DNA of 42,460 bases from contig NZ_MUNP01000073.1 of NCBI RefSeq assembly GCF_002001105.1, positions 1-42,460 on the forward strand. The letters are read 5' to 3'. Within the stretch, counting starts at the first letter, position 1, and the number at the start of each line of letters is the position of its first letter. Under the pieces are notes generated by a model. It searched no databases and was not told the DNA's origin. It was given only the letters and a program-made list of their open reading frames with translations. The position numbers were made by a program, and so were the translations under genes. The stretch comes from Rhodanobacter sp. C06. Its GTDB lineage: Bacteria > Pseudomonadota > Gammaproteobacteria > Xanthomonadales > Rhodanobacteraceae. Positions 1-7,921 of the stretch are shown one piece after another.

Positions 1-1
1 C

Positions 2-94
2 GCAGTGCGCGGTTGGGTGACCTGGACGTTTGCCGCCTACAACCTGATCCGCCTCGGTGGCATCGGCGAGTGGTGGGAACCGTCGCCGACATGA
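2..94 (+). pseudogene. C-terminal end of an IS5-family transposase (cut by window edge)
   Basis: The second frame from the left edge reads through to a TGA at 92-94 and encodes a tail containing WTFAAYNLIRLGG and EWWEPSPT. This is the characteristic end of IS5-group DDE transposases, where a Y-N-L/M-x-R motif closes the catalytic domain. Only about 30 residues are visible, so it cannot be said whether the element is complete upstream. No clear terminal inverted repeat was seen just after the stop. It marks the left edge of the window as a former or present insertion site. Confidence 0.7.
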
Positions 95-535
95 GCAACG
101 GTGGGAGACGTGCGTCCGCAGGGCGGGGAAACGCGCCATGCGCCCACCATCACGACCGTCATGCATAGATCGCGGCTATCGAGAGTGGCGCGAGACGGTG
201 CTTCTCAACAGCCTGCTAGTGGCGGCGACCACTATGGCAATCAGACCATCCTTAGATGTAGACATCGAAATCAGGGTGTTGCACGGCATGCTGCGCTGTC
301 GCTGCGTGAGGCGTCAAGCAACTTTCCTCGTCAGAACAAAGGACTGCTGCGTGAACACGCTTACTGTCGCGTCATGCATGCCGTGCAACACACCACACAT
401 GAGGGTGTAACCGGTTATGGGGCGAAAATAAGGGCGTAGCAGTTGCCACACGAGCCGTCGGTTGAGGATATGTGGGACGCGGCGCACCGCGCTCTTGATT
501 CGGCTTTTCGAGCAGTGCGCGCAGGATGCGCGCTG

Positions 536-790
536 CTTTTCCGGGGCCCCTGGGCGGCGGTGAGGCGGGGACGATCAGGCCGCGCAGCGGGCGAGGCCAT
601 GGATGGCCTCGCCTTTTCGCGCGGGCAGGAGCCCGCTCGAAAAGCCCGGCACCGACTCACGGACGTTCCGTCCATGGAAGGACGGAACGCGCCAACCGGG
701 GTGGCCTTCTCTTTTGGTTACTTTTCTCTTGGCCACGCAAGAGAAAAGTAACTCGGGCGCCGGCAGGCGCACGAAACTGCTTTGTTGCTG
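536..790. repeat. Three-hairpin dispersed intergenic repeat
   Basis: Three perfect inverted repeats follow each other: 591-600 with 603-612 (GCGAGGCCAT arms), 664-673 with 680-689 (CGTTCCGTCC arms) and 717-731 with 738-752 (15-bp arms around GCCACG). The last arm reads TTACTTTTCTCTTG. From memory, this kind of sequence recurs between genes in Xanthomonadaceae/Rhodanobacteraceae genomes and is often mis-called as a small protein ending in LLATQEKSN. Copy number cannot be judged from one window. The outer boundaries are approximate. Confidence 0.6.
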
Positions 791-807
791 GCGGAGAAAA
801 GAGCAAG

Positions 808-870
808 AGCCCCCTCTCCCCTACCCCTCTCCCGCAAGCGGGAGAGGGAAGCTGGCATTGCGCGGGAGAG
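808..870. repeat. CCCTCTCCC-type palindromic element after the LacI gene
   Basis: A perfect 10-bp stem, CCCTCTCCCG at 825-834 with its complement at 839-848 around CAAG, is preceded by a second CCCCTCTCCCC run and followed by GGGAGAGGAGAAGGG. It lies just past the stop of the regulator gene and could act as its terminator. The same stem sequence occurs four times as insertions inside the Lhr reading frame, so this is one family of mobile or spreading palindromes. Confidence 0.65.
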
Positions 871-886
871 GAGAAGGGCGAGCGCG

Positions 887-1936
887 TCAGCGCTTCGCCG
901 GCGCGCTCCGCAGCGGCGCGGTGGAACCGCGCACCACCAGTTCGGGGCTGAAGCCCTCGTTGCCCTCCTCCAGCGGCTCGCCGTTGGCCGCGCGCTGCAG
1001 GTTGCCGATCAGGCGCTGGGCGGCGTGGCGGGCGATCTCCTCGGTGGCCTGGCGCGCGGTGGTGAGCGCGGGCCAGGACTGCTTGGAAAACGGGCTGTCC
1101 TCGAAGCCGGCGATGGAGAGTTCCCACGGCACGCTGATGCCGCCGGAATGCGCGGCGGCCAGCACGCCGGCGGCGATCTCGTCGTTGGAGCCGAAGATCG
1201 CGGTGGGGCGATCCTTCAGCGCGAGCAGCTTGCGCGCGCCGCGGAAGCCGTCGTCGAAGGAGTAGTCGCCGGGCAGGACCAGCTTGCGGTCCAGCGCGAT
1301 GCCGTAGTCCTTCAGCGCGTCCTCGTAGCCCTGGTAGCGCTCGGGACTGGAACGATGGTCGCGGCCGCCCCACAGGAAGCCGATGCGGGTGTGGCCGAGC
1401 TGGATCAGGTGTTCGGTGATCGCGTACGCGGCGTCGCGGTCGTCCACGTAGACGCAGGGATAGCCGTCCCTGGGGTCCTGCCGCGCGGAGATCACCCGCA
1501 TGAACGGGATCTTCGCCGCCGCCAGCGTGCGGATCAGCTCGGGCTGCTCGGACATCGGCGGCGCCAGCACCAGGCCGGCCAGCCGCGCGTGCGCCGTCAG
1601 CGCGACCAGCTCCTCGGCCAGCCGCGGCGAAGTGGAGTCGCAGGGATGGATCTGCAGGCCGTAGCCGCTCTTGCGGCAGGCGGCCAGCACGCCGCTCTGC
1701 ATGCTGATGATGTAGTGCGCGTTGGGGTTGTCGTAGACCAGGCCCACCGCGTAGGCGCGGGTGCTGCGCAGGCTGCGCGCGGACGGATCGGGCCGGTAGC
1801 CCAGCGCGTCGATCGCGCGCTGCACCTTCTCGCGCGTGCGCGCGTGCACCGAGGGCTCGTTGTTGATCACCCGCGAGACCGTCTTCAGCGAGACGCCCGC
1901 CTGCTCGGCTACATCCTTGATCGTGGCGCTGCGCAA
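887..1936 (-). CDS. LacI-family transcriptional regulator (NagQ-like)
   Basis: A LacI/GalR repressor. The N-terminus holds the helix-turn-helix and hinge (ATIKDVAEQAGVSLKTVSRV, then RPDPSARSLRS), followed by a periplasmic-binding-protein-like effector domain with the usual GFEDSPFS segment near the end. The TTG at 1936 is preferred because it leaves three residues before the conserved ATIKDVA and has a GAGG about 8 bases upstream; a GTG at 2008 would add 24 Arg/Pro-rich residues. It lies 109 bases downstream of, and co-directional with, the NagP-like permease. By analogy with the Xanthomonas campestris nag regulon, it probably binds the TGACAACGTTGTCA-type operators at 3416-3429 and 3692-3705 and responds to GlcNAc or its phosphate. 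The family is certain; the ligand is inferred from context. Confidence 0.88.
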   Translation of the reverse strand: MRSATIKDVAEQAGVSLKTVSRVINNEPSVHARTREKVQRAIDALGYRPDPSARSLRSTRAYAVGLVYDNPNAHYIISMQSGVLAACRKSGYGLQIHPCDSTSPRLAEELVALTAHARLAGLVLAPPMSEQPELIRTLAAAKIPFMRVISARQDPRDGYPCVYVDDRDAAYAITEHLIQLGHTRIGFLWGGRDHRSSPERYQGYEDALKDYGIALDRKLVLPGDYSFDDGFRGARKLLALKDRPTAIFGSNDEIAAGVLAAAHSGGISVPWELSIAGFEDSPFSKQSWPALTTARQATEEIARHAAQRLIGNLQRAANGEPLEEGNEGFSPELVVRGSTAPLRSAPAKR

Positions 1937-2045
1937 CCGTCGGGCCTCAGGTACCGTGGGATGGAAGGGCGCGCAACGCGGCCGGCCGGCCGCGCAAGCG
2001 CGCGGCACAGTCTAGCGGACGGCTGCGCGGTTGCCGCATGCGTCG

Positions 2046-3332
2046 TCAGGCCGCCGCGTGCTGGCCGACGCGGTGGCCGCGCAAGCCGTAGTAGAGGATG
2101 TACAGGTAGCACGGCACCATCAGCAGCACGAAGGCGAGCTGGAAGTTCACGAACTCCTTCAGGTGCACGAAGGCCTGCGGCACCAGCGCGCCGCCCACGA
2201 TGCCCATGATCAGGTAGGCCGAACCCACCTCGGTGTGGCTGCCCAGTCCCTTGATCGCCAGCGGGAAGATCGCCGGCCACATCATCGCGTTGGCGAAACC
2301 CAGCGCGGCGACGAAGGTCACCGAGGCATAGCCGGTGGTGACGTAGGCGCCGATCGCCAGCAGCACGCCGAGCACGGCCGACACCGCGAGGTAGCGCTGC
2401 TGCGAGACGAAGCGCGGGATCAGCACCAGGCCCACCAGGTAGCCGCTCAGCATCGCGAACATGGTGTACGCCGTGAAGTGCTTGGTGGCGTCCAGCGGCA
2501 GGCCCAGGCCCTGGCCGTAGATGCCGATCGCGTCACCCGCCATCACCTCCACGCCCACGTACAGGAACAGGCACAGCACGCCCAGCCACAGGTGCGGGAA
2601 GCTGAAGATGCTGCGGCCGGTGTGGCCGATCGCGTGCTCGTCGTTGGCACCCGCCGGCTTGATCTCCGGCAGGTTCGAACGCACCACCCAGATCGCCAGC
2701 AGCACCAGCAACGCGGCCATGGTCAGGTACGGCCAGTACACCCGCGAGGCGAAGCTGTTGAGCAGCGCATCGGCCGCCGCCGGCGTCGCCGCCGCCTTCA
2801 CCTGCTGGTCGAGCGTGTCGAGGCCGCTGAGCACCAGCCAGCCGAACACGAACGGCGCCGCCGCACCCGCCAGCTTGTTGCAGATGCCCATCGCCGCGAT
2901 GCGCTGCGCCGCGCTGTCGATCGGCCCCAGGATGCTGATGTAGGGATTGGAGGCGGTCTGCAGCAGCGACAGTCCCGCGCCGATCACGAACAGGCCCACC
3001 AGCGCGCCGTGGTAGACGCGCAGGTCGATGAACTGGGCGAACAGCACCGCGCCGATCGCCATGACGAACAGGCCCAGCCCCATGCCGTGCTTCATGCCGG
3101 TGCGCTTGAGGATCGCCGCCGAGGGCAGCGCCAGCACGAAATAGGACAGGTAGAACGCCACCGGTATCAGGAACGCGCTGACGTCGTCGAGCTTGAAGGC
3201 GAGCTTGACGAAGATCGTCAGCGGCCCGTTGAGCCACGTGAAGAAGCCCATGATGAAGAACAGCACGCCGATGATGATCATCGGCCCGATGTAGGAACGT
3301 TCGGACGGCGCGGCCGCCAGCGTGCTTGCCAT
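2046..3332 (-). CDS. nagP: MFS sugar permease, FucP/GluP family (NagP-like GlcNAc transporter)
   Basis: A 428-residue inner-membrane protein of about twelve transmembrane segments. It starts with SYIGPMIIIGVLFFIMGFFTWLNG, the hallmark of the FucP/glucose-galactose symporter branch, and contains the LLQTASNPYI segment conserved in that group. The ATG at 3332 is supported by GGGGAGAG upstream; an in-frame extension to 3380 adds only a poorly conserved leader. In Xanthomonas and Shewanella, members next to GlcNAc genes are called NagP and import GlcNAc by proton symport. Here the divergent kinase, a TonB-dependent receptor and a hexosaminidase support that substrate. An operator-like palindrome lies about 85 bases upstream of the start. 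Glucose or another hexose remains possible. Confidence 0.85.
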   Translation of the reverse strand: MASTLAAAPSERSYIGPMIIIGVLFFIMGFFTWLNGPLTIFVKLAFKLDDVSAFLIPVAFYLSYFVLALPSAAILKRTGMKHGMGLGLFVMAIGAVLFAQFIDLRVYHGALVGLFVIGAGLSLLQTASNPYISILGPIDSAAQRIAAMGICNKLAGAAAPFVFGWLVLSGLDTLDQQVKAAATPAAADALLNSFASRVYWPYLTMAALLVLLAIWVVRSNLPEIKPAGANDEHAIGHTGRSIFSFPHLWLGVLCLFLYVGVEVMAGDAIGIYGQGLGLPLDATKHFTAYTMFAMLSGYLVGLVLIPRFVSQQRYLAVSAVLGVLLAIGAYVTTGYASVTFVAALGFANAMMWPAIFPLAIKGLGSHTEVGSAYLIMGIVGGALVPQAFVHLKEFVNFQLAFVLLMVPCYLYILYYGLRGHRVGQHAAA

Positions 3333-3415
3333 GGAGTCTCTCCCCGGGAACGGCGTGTACGGCCGTGAGCATAACGGCACCAGCGGCCGCCGAAGACTCC
3401 TTTATTGGCCGCAAA

Positions 3416-3429
3416 GTACAACGTTGTCA
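3416..3429. promoter_or_regulatory. LacI-type operator on the permease side
   Basis: GTACAACGTTGTCA differs at its first two bases from the perfect palindrome at 3692-3705. The centre, ACAACGTTGT, is intact. It lies about 85 bases upstream of the permease start, suitable for repression. A similar palindrome is described as the NagQ box in Xanthomonas campestris. Confidence 0.7.
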
Positions 3430-3459
3430 ACCGGCAGTCGCCAACCGGCCGACGCACCC

Positions 3460-3540
3460 TGTAGGAGCGCACCCTGTGCGCGATGGCTTTTGGTTCCGCC
3501 CCAAGGCGCAAAGCATTCGCGCACAGGGTGCGCTCCTACA
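3460..3540. repeat. REP-like inverted repeat, 24-bp perfect arms
   Basis: The arms at 3460-3483 and 3517-3540 are exact reverse complements, beginning TGTAGGAGCGCACCCTGTGC, around a 33-base spacer. A closely related pair with 21-bp arms occurs at 36172-36241, also between genes. The GTAGGAGCG start resembles REP/BIME elements of Pseudomonas and Xanthomonadales, which are spread by RAYT transposases. No RAYT gene is in this window. Confidence 0.8.
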
Positions 3541-3691
3541 TGCACTTTCCCTCTGCGTTGCGCGTGGCGAGGCCCGATACAACGCATTCTGACGCTTCGG
3601 CGAAATTTGAATCGATCCAGTGCCGTGACCCCTGCCAACGGTCATGTTGCAAGGCCTGACAGGGGATGGTGAAAATCTCGGGACAGTCACT

Positions 3692-3705
3692 TGACAACGT
3701 TGTCA
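3692..3705. promoter_or_regulatory. LacI-type operator on the kinase side
   Basis: TGACAACGTTGTCA is a perfect 14-bp palindrome. It lies about 95 bases upstream of the chosen GTG start of the kinase and overlaps an in-frame ATG at 3705, which argues against translation starting there. It is the stronger of the two operators in this region and probably the main site for the linked LacI protein. Confidence 0.75.
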
Positions 3706-3800
3706 TGTCGATTCCAGACTCCGCCAACATCACCAGCCGGTGGCCTTGCGCGCAGCGCGCGCCGCACTGGCCGATCGCAGCGGACCAAGGGGAAAGCCAC

Positions 3801-4898
3801 GTGGGAGAGTTCGCCAGCCAGCGTCATGCCGCCCAGCCGTCGCCGCGACCGTCGGCGGCGAATGGCGCGCATGACCACGGCGAGCCGTTCCTCGCCGCCG
3901 ACGTCGGCGGCACCCATGCACGCATCGGCCTGATGCTCGGCACCCCCGGCGACCGCCAGCCGGTCCGCGTGCTGCACTACCACCGCTACCACTGCGCCGA
4001 CTGGTCCGACCTCGGCAGTCTGCTGCGCGATTTCGTGGCGCAGCTGGCGGTCGCCGGCCACGCCCCGCTGCAGGGGCGCATCCGCCGCTGCGTGGTGGCC
4101 AGCGCCGGCGTGGTGCTGGACGACGCCATCGTCAACGAGAACCTGCCCTGGCCGGTGTCGATCGCCGCGCTGCGCGAACAGCTGGGCCTGGCCCAGCTGG
4201 AAGTCATCAACGACTTCGAGGCGGTGGCCTGGGCCACCCAGTTCCTGAGCGTGGACGAGACACTGCCGGTGATCGAGACCGCGCAACCGGCCGCGCGCGG
4301 TCCGGTGCTGGTGATGGGCCCCGGCACCGGGCTGGGCTCGGCCGTGCTGCTGCCGCGCGCCGGCCATGCCCAGGTGCTGCCCACCGAGGCCGGCCAGATC
4401 GCGCTGGCGCCCGGCAACGAGCGCGAGATCGAGATCCTGCGCGTGCTGGCGCGCAGCCGCAGCCACGTCTCGTACGAGGAAGCCCTGTCCGGCCCCGGCC
4501 TGCTCAAGCTCTACCACGCGCTGTGCGAGCTGCGCGGCTGCGCGGTGGCGCTGATGACGCCGGCGGAAGTCACCGGCGCCGCGCTGGCCGGCTGCGACGC
4601 CACCGCGCTGGAAACGCTCGAGGTGTTCTGCGGCCTGCTCGGCAGCTTCACCGGCGACCTGGCGATGCTGTACGGCGCCAGCGGCGGCGTATTCCTCGCC
4701 GGCGGCATCCTGCCGCAGATCCACGGTTTCCTGCGCGCCAGCAGCTTCGCCGCGCGCTACTTCAACAAGGGCGTGATGCGCGCGTTCCTGCAGAAGGTTC
4801 CCGTACGACTGATCGAGCACGGCCAGCTAGGTGTCATCGGCGCCGCCGGCTGGTTTCTGGACGAGCGGCAGGGAGATCAAGCCATGCCACCGCTCTAG
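3801..4898 (+). CDS. Glucokinase-family sugar kinase (GlcNAc/glucose kinase)
   Basis: A 365-residue cytoplasmic ATP-dependent kinase of the Glk family (PF02685). The phosphate-binding motif DVGGTHAR is at residues 34-41, followed by the INDFEAVAWA segment with the catalytic Asp, and GPGTGLG at 173-179. A C-terminal YGASGGVFLAGG closes the ATP site. The GTG at 3801 has AGGGGA seven bases upstream; frames reaching back to 3666 or 3705 would run through the operator. About 30 low-complexity residues precede the fold, so the true start might be slightly later. In Xanthomonas GlcNAc loci, Glk-type proteins act as NagK and give GlcNAc-6-phosphate. The position beside NagP, the receptor and a hexosaminidase fits that role, but glucose cannot be excluded. 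Confidence 0.85.
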   Translation: MGEFASQRHAAQPSPRPSAANGAHDHGEPFLAADVGGTHARIGLMLGTPGDRQPVRVLHYHRYHCADWSDLGSLLRDFVAQLAVAGHAPLQGRIRRCVVASAGVVLDDAIVNENLPWPVSIAALREQLGLAQLEVINDFEAVAWATQFLSVDETLPVIETAQPAARGPVLVMGPGTGLGSAVLLPRAGHAQVLPTEAGQIALAPGNEREIEILRVLARSRSHVSYEEALSGPGLLKLYHALCELRGCAVALMTPAEVTGAALAGCDATALETLEVFCGLLGSFTGDLAMLYGASGGVFLAGGILPQIHGFLRASSFAARYFNKGVMRAFLQKVPVRLIEHGQLGVIGAAGWFLDERQGDQAMPPL

Positions 4899-4985
4899 CG
4901 ACACGGCGCCGAACGCCGCCAACCAAGCAAGCCACCACCACGACCATACGGTCCCGACTGATCCAGCCTCTGAGGGGAGGACATC

Positions 4986-7733
4986 ATGAACCATCGCAAG
5001 ACACTGCTAGCCGCGAGCATCGTCGCCGGCCTGTGCCTGTCCGTCGGCGCGTACGCGCAGGACAGCACACAGAACCCGAACAACCAGGGCAATGCCCAGA
5101 ACAATGCGGCCGCCAAGAAGAAAGTGACCGAGCTGCCGTCGGTCACCGTCACCGGCATCCGCGCCACCGAGGCCGCTTCGCTCGCGCTGAAGAAGGACGC
5201 GAACTCGCACATCGAGGTGGTGACCGCCGAGGACATCGGCAAGCTGCCGGTGAAGAACGTGGCCGACACGCTGCAGCGCCTGCCGGGCGTCAACATCAGC
5301 TCGGCCAGCGCCAGCGAGGGCGGCTTCGACGAGAACGACCGCGTCAGCCTGCGCGGCACCAACCCCAGCATGACCCAGACCCTGGTCAACGGCCACACCA
5401 TCGGCACCGGCGACTGGTTCGTGCTGTCGCAGACCTCGACCGTGGGTCGCAGCGTGAGCTACAGCATGCTGCCTTCGGAAATCGTCAGCGAGGTGGTGGT
5501 GCACAAGACCTCCGAGGCGCGCCTGCAGGAAGGTGGCGCCACCGGCACGGTGGACATCATCACCCGCAAGCCGCTGGAGTTCGCCAAGCAGACGACCGGC
5601 TCGGTGTCCGTCGGCGGCGTGTATTCCGACCTGCCGAGCTCGACCAAGCCGCAGGCCAGCGGCCTGTTCAACTGGAAGAACGACGACAACACCTTTGGCG
5701 TGATGGTGCAGGGCTTCTACGAGAAGCGCAGCCTGCAGCGCAATGGCCAGGAACTGATTGGCGGCTACAACCAGATCCAGGCCACCGACGCCGTGGCAAA
5801 GGCGCATCCCGACCTGGCCGGCGTCTATTACCCGCAGGAAATCGGCTCGACCTTCTTCACCCAGACCCGCACCCGCAAGGGCGGCGCGATCGACCTGGAG
5901 TGGAAGCCGCTCGACAACCTGACGCTGAACCTCAACGGCTTCGCCACCACGCTCAAGGCCGACAACTACAACCGCAACTACATGTTGTGGACCAGCCAGT
6001 TCATCAACCAGGGCGGTCTGCAACCCGGCTACACCGTGCGCAACAACATGCTCACCAACGCGAGCTTCGCGCAGGTGGCAGGCAACACCAACCCTTCCGT
6101 CGTGTATGACCAGATCTCGCGACCGGGCGCCGAGTCCAGTTCGAACTACGTGACGTTCGATGCGGACTGGCGCGCCACCGACAACCTGACCTTCAAGGGC
6201 CAGGTCGGCACCACCCACGGCACCGGCAAGAGCCCGACGCAGGACGTGCTCGAATTGGGCGCGCAGCCGGGTGCGGCCGCGAGCTGGGCCATCCAGGGCA
6301 CCGGCAAGCCCACCAACTGGACCGTCGGCGGCGACAACAGCTCGCCGAACGCGATCCTACCCTCCGCCGGCTGGATCTTCGGCGAGAACGGCATCGACGC
6401 GAAGGACAAGGAAAACTGGGTGCAGGGCGACGGCGAGCTCGACTTCGACCAGGGCGCACTGTCCTCGCTGCAGTTCGGCGTGCGCTATGCCGACCACACC
6501 CGCGAGAATCTGCGCAGCATTGCGCAGGGCCCGACGGGCGACTGGCAGAACCTCGCCAACTATCCGACCAGTTGGTCGAACTATCCCAGCGACCTGGCCA
6601 GCAGCGTGGGCGGCAACTTCCCCAGCAACATCTGGTACTACTCGCCGGCCCAGCTGGCCGCGTTCGACGCAAAGTTCGCCAACCGCGACCCGGTGGCCCG
6701 CTTCTATTTCAACGACATCTACAAGGTCAACGAAAAGGACGGCGCGGCCTACTTCCAGGCGAACTTCGACGGCGACCGCTGGAGCGGCAACGTGGGCGTG
6801 CGCTACGTCAACACCAAGGAAAACATCAGCTACTCCAGCACCAGCCCGATCGAGAGCGGCGCCATCGGCCCGATCACCGGCTCGGCCTTCGGCGACTACT
6901 ACTGGAACACCTACCACCACAGCTACGGCAAGCTGTTGCCGAGCGTGAACTTCAAGTTCAACCTCACCGACGACCTGCTGGCACGCTTCGCCGTGTCGCA
7001 GACGATGACCCGGCCCGACTATTCCTCGCTGGCCGGCTTCATCTCGCTCAACGACCTGACCCTCGCCGGCAGCGGCGGCAACCCGAAGCTCAAGCCACTG
7101 ATCTCCACCAACTTCGACAGCGCGCTGGAGTGGTATTTCGCCCCGCGTGGCCTGCTGTCGGCCAGCGTGTACTCGATGCAGCTGAAGGACTACGTGAACT
7201 TCAGCAACGTCACCATGAGCTTCAAGAACATGCAGGACAGCGCTACCGCCGGCCACGACGTCTTCACCAACTACCTGGTCAGCGTGCCGTCCAACGTCAA
7301 CGGCAGCGTCAAGGGCGTGGAACTGAACTACATCCAGCCAATCGGCGACAACTTCGGCGTGTCGGCGAACTACACCTACGCCGCCGGTCATGCCAACAAC
7401 GGCGCGCCGCTGCAAGGCACCTCGAAGACCACCGGCAACGTGTCCGCCTTCTTCGAGAACGCGAAGTTCAACGCGCGCGTCAGCTACACCTACCGCTCGT
7501 CGTTCTACGCGGGCGTGAGCCGTGCCGACAACTTCTACCAGGCGGGCATCGGCAACCTCGCGCTGTCGCTGGGCTACAACATCAACGACATGATGTCGGT
7601 GTCGTTCGACGCGATGAACCTCAACAACGCGACGCTGAAGTACTACACCAAGAGCGACGTGTTCGGGAACCAGCCGTACTACTTCTACGACAACGGCCGC
7701 CAGTACTACCTCAACGTGAACTTCAAGTTCTGA
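4986..7733 (+). CDS. TonB-dependent outer-membrane receptor (chito-oligosaccharide uptake, inferred)
   Basis: A 915-residue outer-membrane transporter. A signal peptide (residues 1 to about 24, ending AYA) precedes a TonB box-like LPSVTVTGI. The plug has the usual VVTAEDIGKLPVKNVADTLQ and LQEGGATGTVDIITRKPLEF. The barrel ends in YYLNVNFKF with a terminal Phe, as needed for assembly by the Bam machinery. GAGGGGAGGAC just upstream of the ATG is a strong ribosome site. It follows the kinase by 87 bases and is followed by a hairpin terminator, so kinase and receptor may share a transcript. Receptors of this oligosaccharide class beside GH20 and NagP genes import chitin-derived oligomers; the substrate is inferred from neighbours. 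Confidence 0.92.
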   Translation: MNHRKTLLAASIVAGLCLSVGAYAQDSTQNPNNQGNAQNNAAAKKKVTELPSVTVTGIRATEAASLALKKDANSHIEVVTAEDIGKLPVKNVADTLQRLPGVNISSASASEGGFDENDRVSLRGTNPSMTQTLVNGHTIGTGDWFVLSQTSTVGRSVSYSMLPSEIVSEVVVHKTSEARLQEGGATGTVDIITRKPLEFAKQTTGSVSVGGVYSDLPSSTKPQASGLFNWKNDDNTFGVMVQGFYEKRSLQRNGQELIGGYNQIQATDAVAKAHPDLAGVYYPQEIGSTFFTQTRTRKGGAIDLEWKPLDNLTLNLNGFATTLKADNYNRNYMLWTSQFINQGGLQPGYTVRNNMLTNASFAQVAGNTNPSVVYDQISRPGAESSSNYVTFDADWRATDNLTFKGQVGTTHGTGKSPTQDVLELGAQPGAAASWAIQGTGKPTNWTVGGDNSSPNAILPSAGWIFGENGIDAKDKENWVQGDGELDFDQGALSSLQFGVRYADHTRENLRSIAQGPTGDWQNLANYPTSWSNYPSDLASSVGGNFPSNIWYYSPAQLAAFDAKFANRDPVARFYFNDIYKVNEKDGAAYFQANFDGDRWSGNVGVRYVNTKENISYSSTSPIESGAIGPITGSAFGDYYWNTYHHSYGKLLPSVNFKFNLTDDLLARFAVSQTMTRPDYSSLAGFISLNDLTLAGSGGNPKLKPLISTNFDSALEWYFAPRGLLSASVYSMQLKDYVNFSNVTMSFKNMQDSATAGHDVFTNYLVSVPSNVNGSVKGVELNYIQPIGDNFGVSANYTYAAGHANNGAPLQGTSKTTGNVSAFFENAKFNARVSYTYRSSFYAGVSRADNFYQAGIGNLALSLGYNINDMMSVSFDAMNLNNATLKYYTKSDVFGNQPYYFYDNGRQYYLNVNFKF

Positions 7734-7796
7734 TCCACCGCTTTCCGCTACACCGCAGCATCCACGCGGGCCACGGACGGCCTGCACTCTCCCCGA

Positions 7797-7832
7797 GCGG
7801 GCCCGGCTTCACTTTGCGGGCCCGTCTTTTTA
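7797..7832 (+). terminator. Rho-independent terminator after the receptor
   Basis: CGGGCCCG at 7798-7805 pairs with CGGGCCCG at 7817-7824 across an 11-base loop and is followed by TCTTTTT. It lies 64 bases past the receptor stop and separates it from the hexosaminidase gene. Confidence 0.75.
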
Positions 7833-7921
7833 TCTGGCGCCCCGGGGATGGCATGCTGGCTTCACCAGTCCTTTCCCGCTTGCGGTAGAGGGCGCTGCAT
7901 CGAACCCTGCAGGAGCCGCCG

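Larger units (their letters stand above)
95..886. other. Gene-free stretch with dispersed repeats
   Basis: No open frame here looks like a protein; the frames present are short and overlap one another. 95-450 has lower GC than the neighbours and fits decayed insertion-sequence flank. From about 536 to 790 lies a structured dispersed repeat with three perfect hairpins, and 808-870 holds a CCCTCTCCC-type hairpin of the family that also invades the Lhr gene. Both are listed separately. Confidence 0.6.
3333..3800. other. Divergent control region between permease and kinase
   Basis: This 468-base region holds no protein gene. It contains two LacI-type operators, one on each side, and between them a perfect 24-bp inverted repeat of REP type. 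The operators flank the region so that each could control one of the divergent promoters, while the REP hairpin sits between them. No unambiguous -35/-10 pair could be assigned. Confidence 0.6.

Noticed and set aside
443-1265. Several overlapping small frames between the IS tail and the regulator gene
   Set aside because: They translate the hairpin repeats and the antisense strand of the LacI gene; none has a ribosome site or family match.
2031-3368. Plus-strand frame opposite the NagP-like permease
   Set aside because: His/Gln/Arg-rich with no membrane segments; the minus strand is a clear MFS protein.
3666-3800. Kinase start at 3666 or 3705
   Set aside because: Translation from there would run through the perfect operator palindrome, and the added residues are not part of the kinase family; the GTG at 3801 has a ribosome site.
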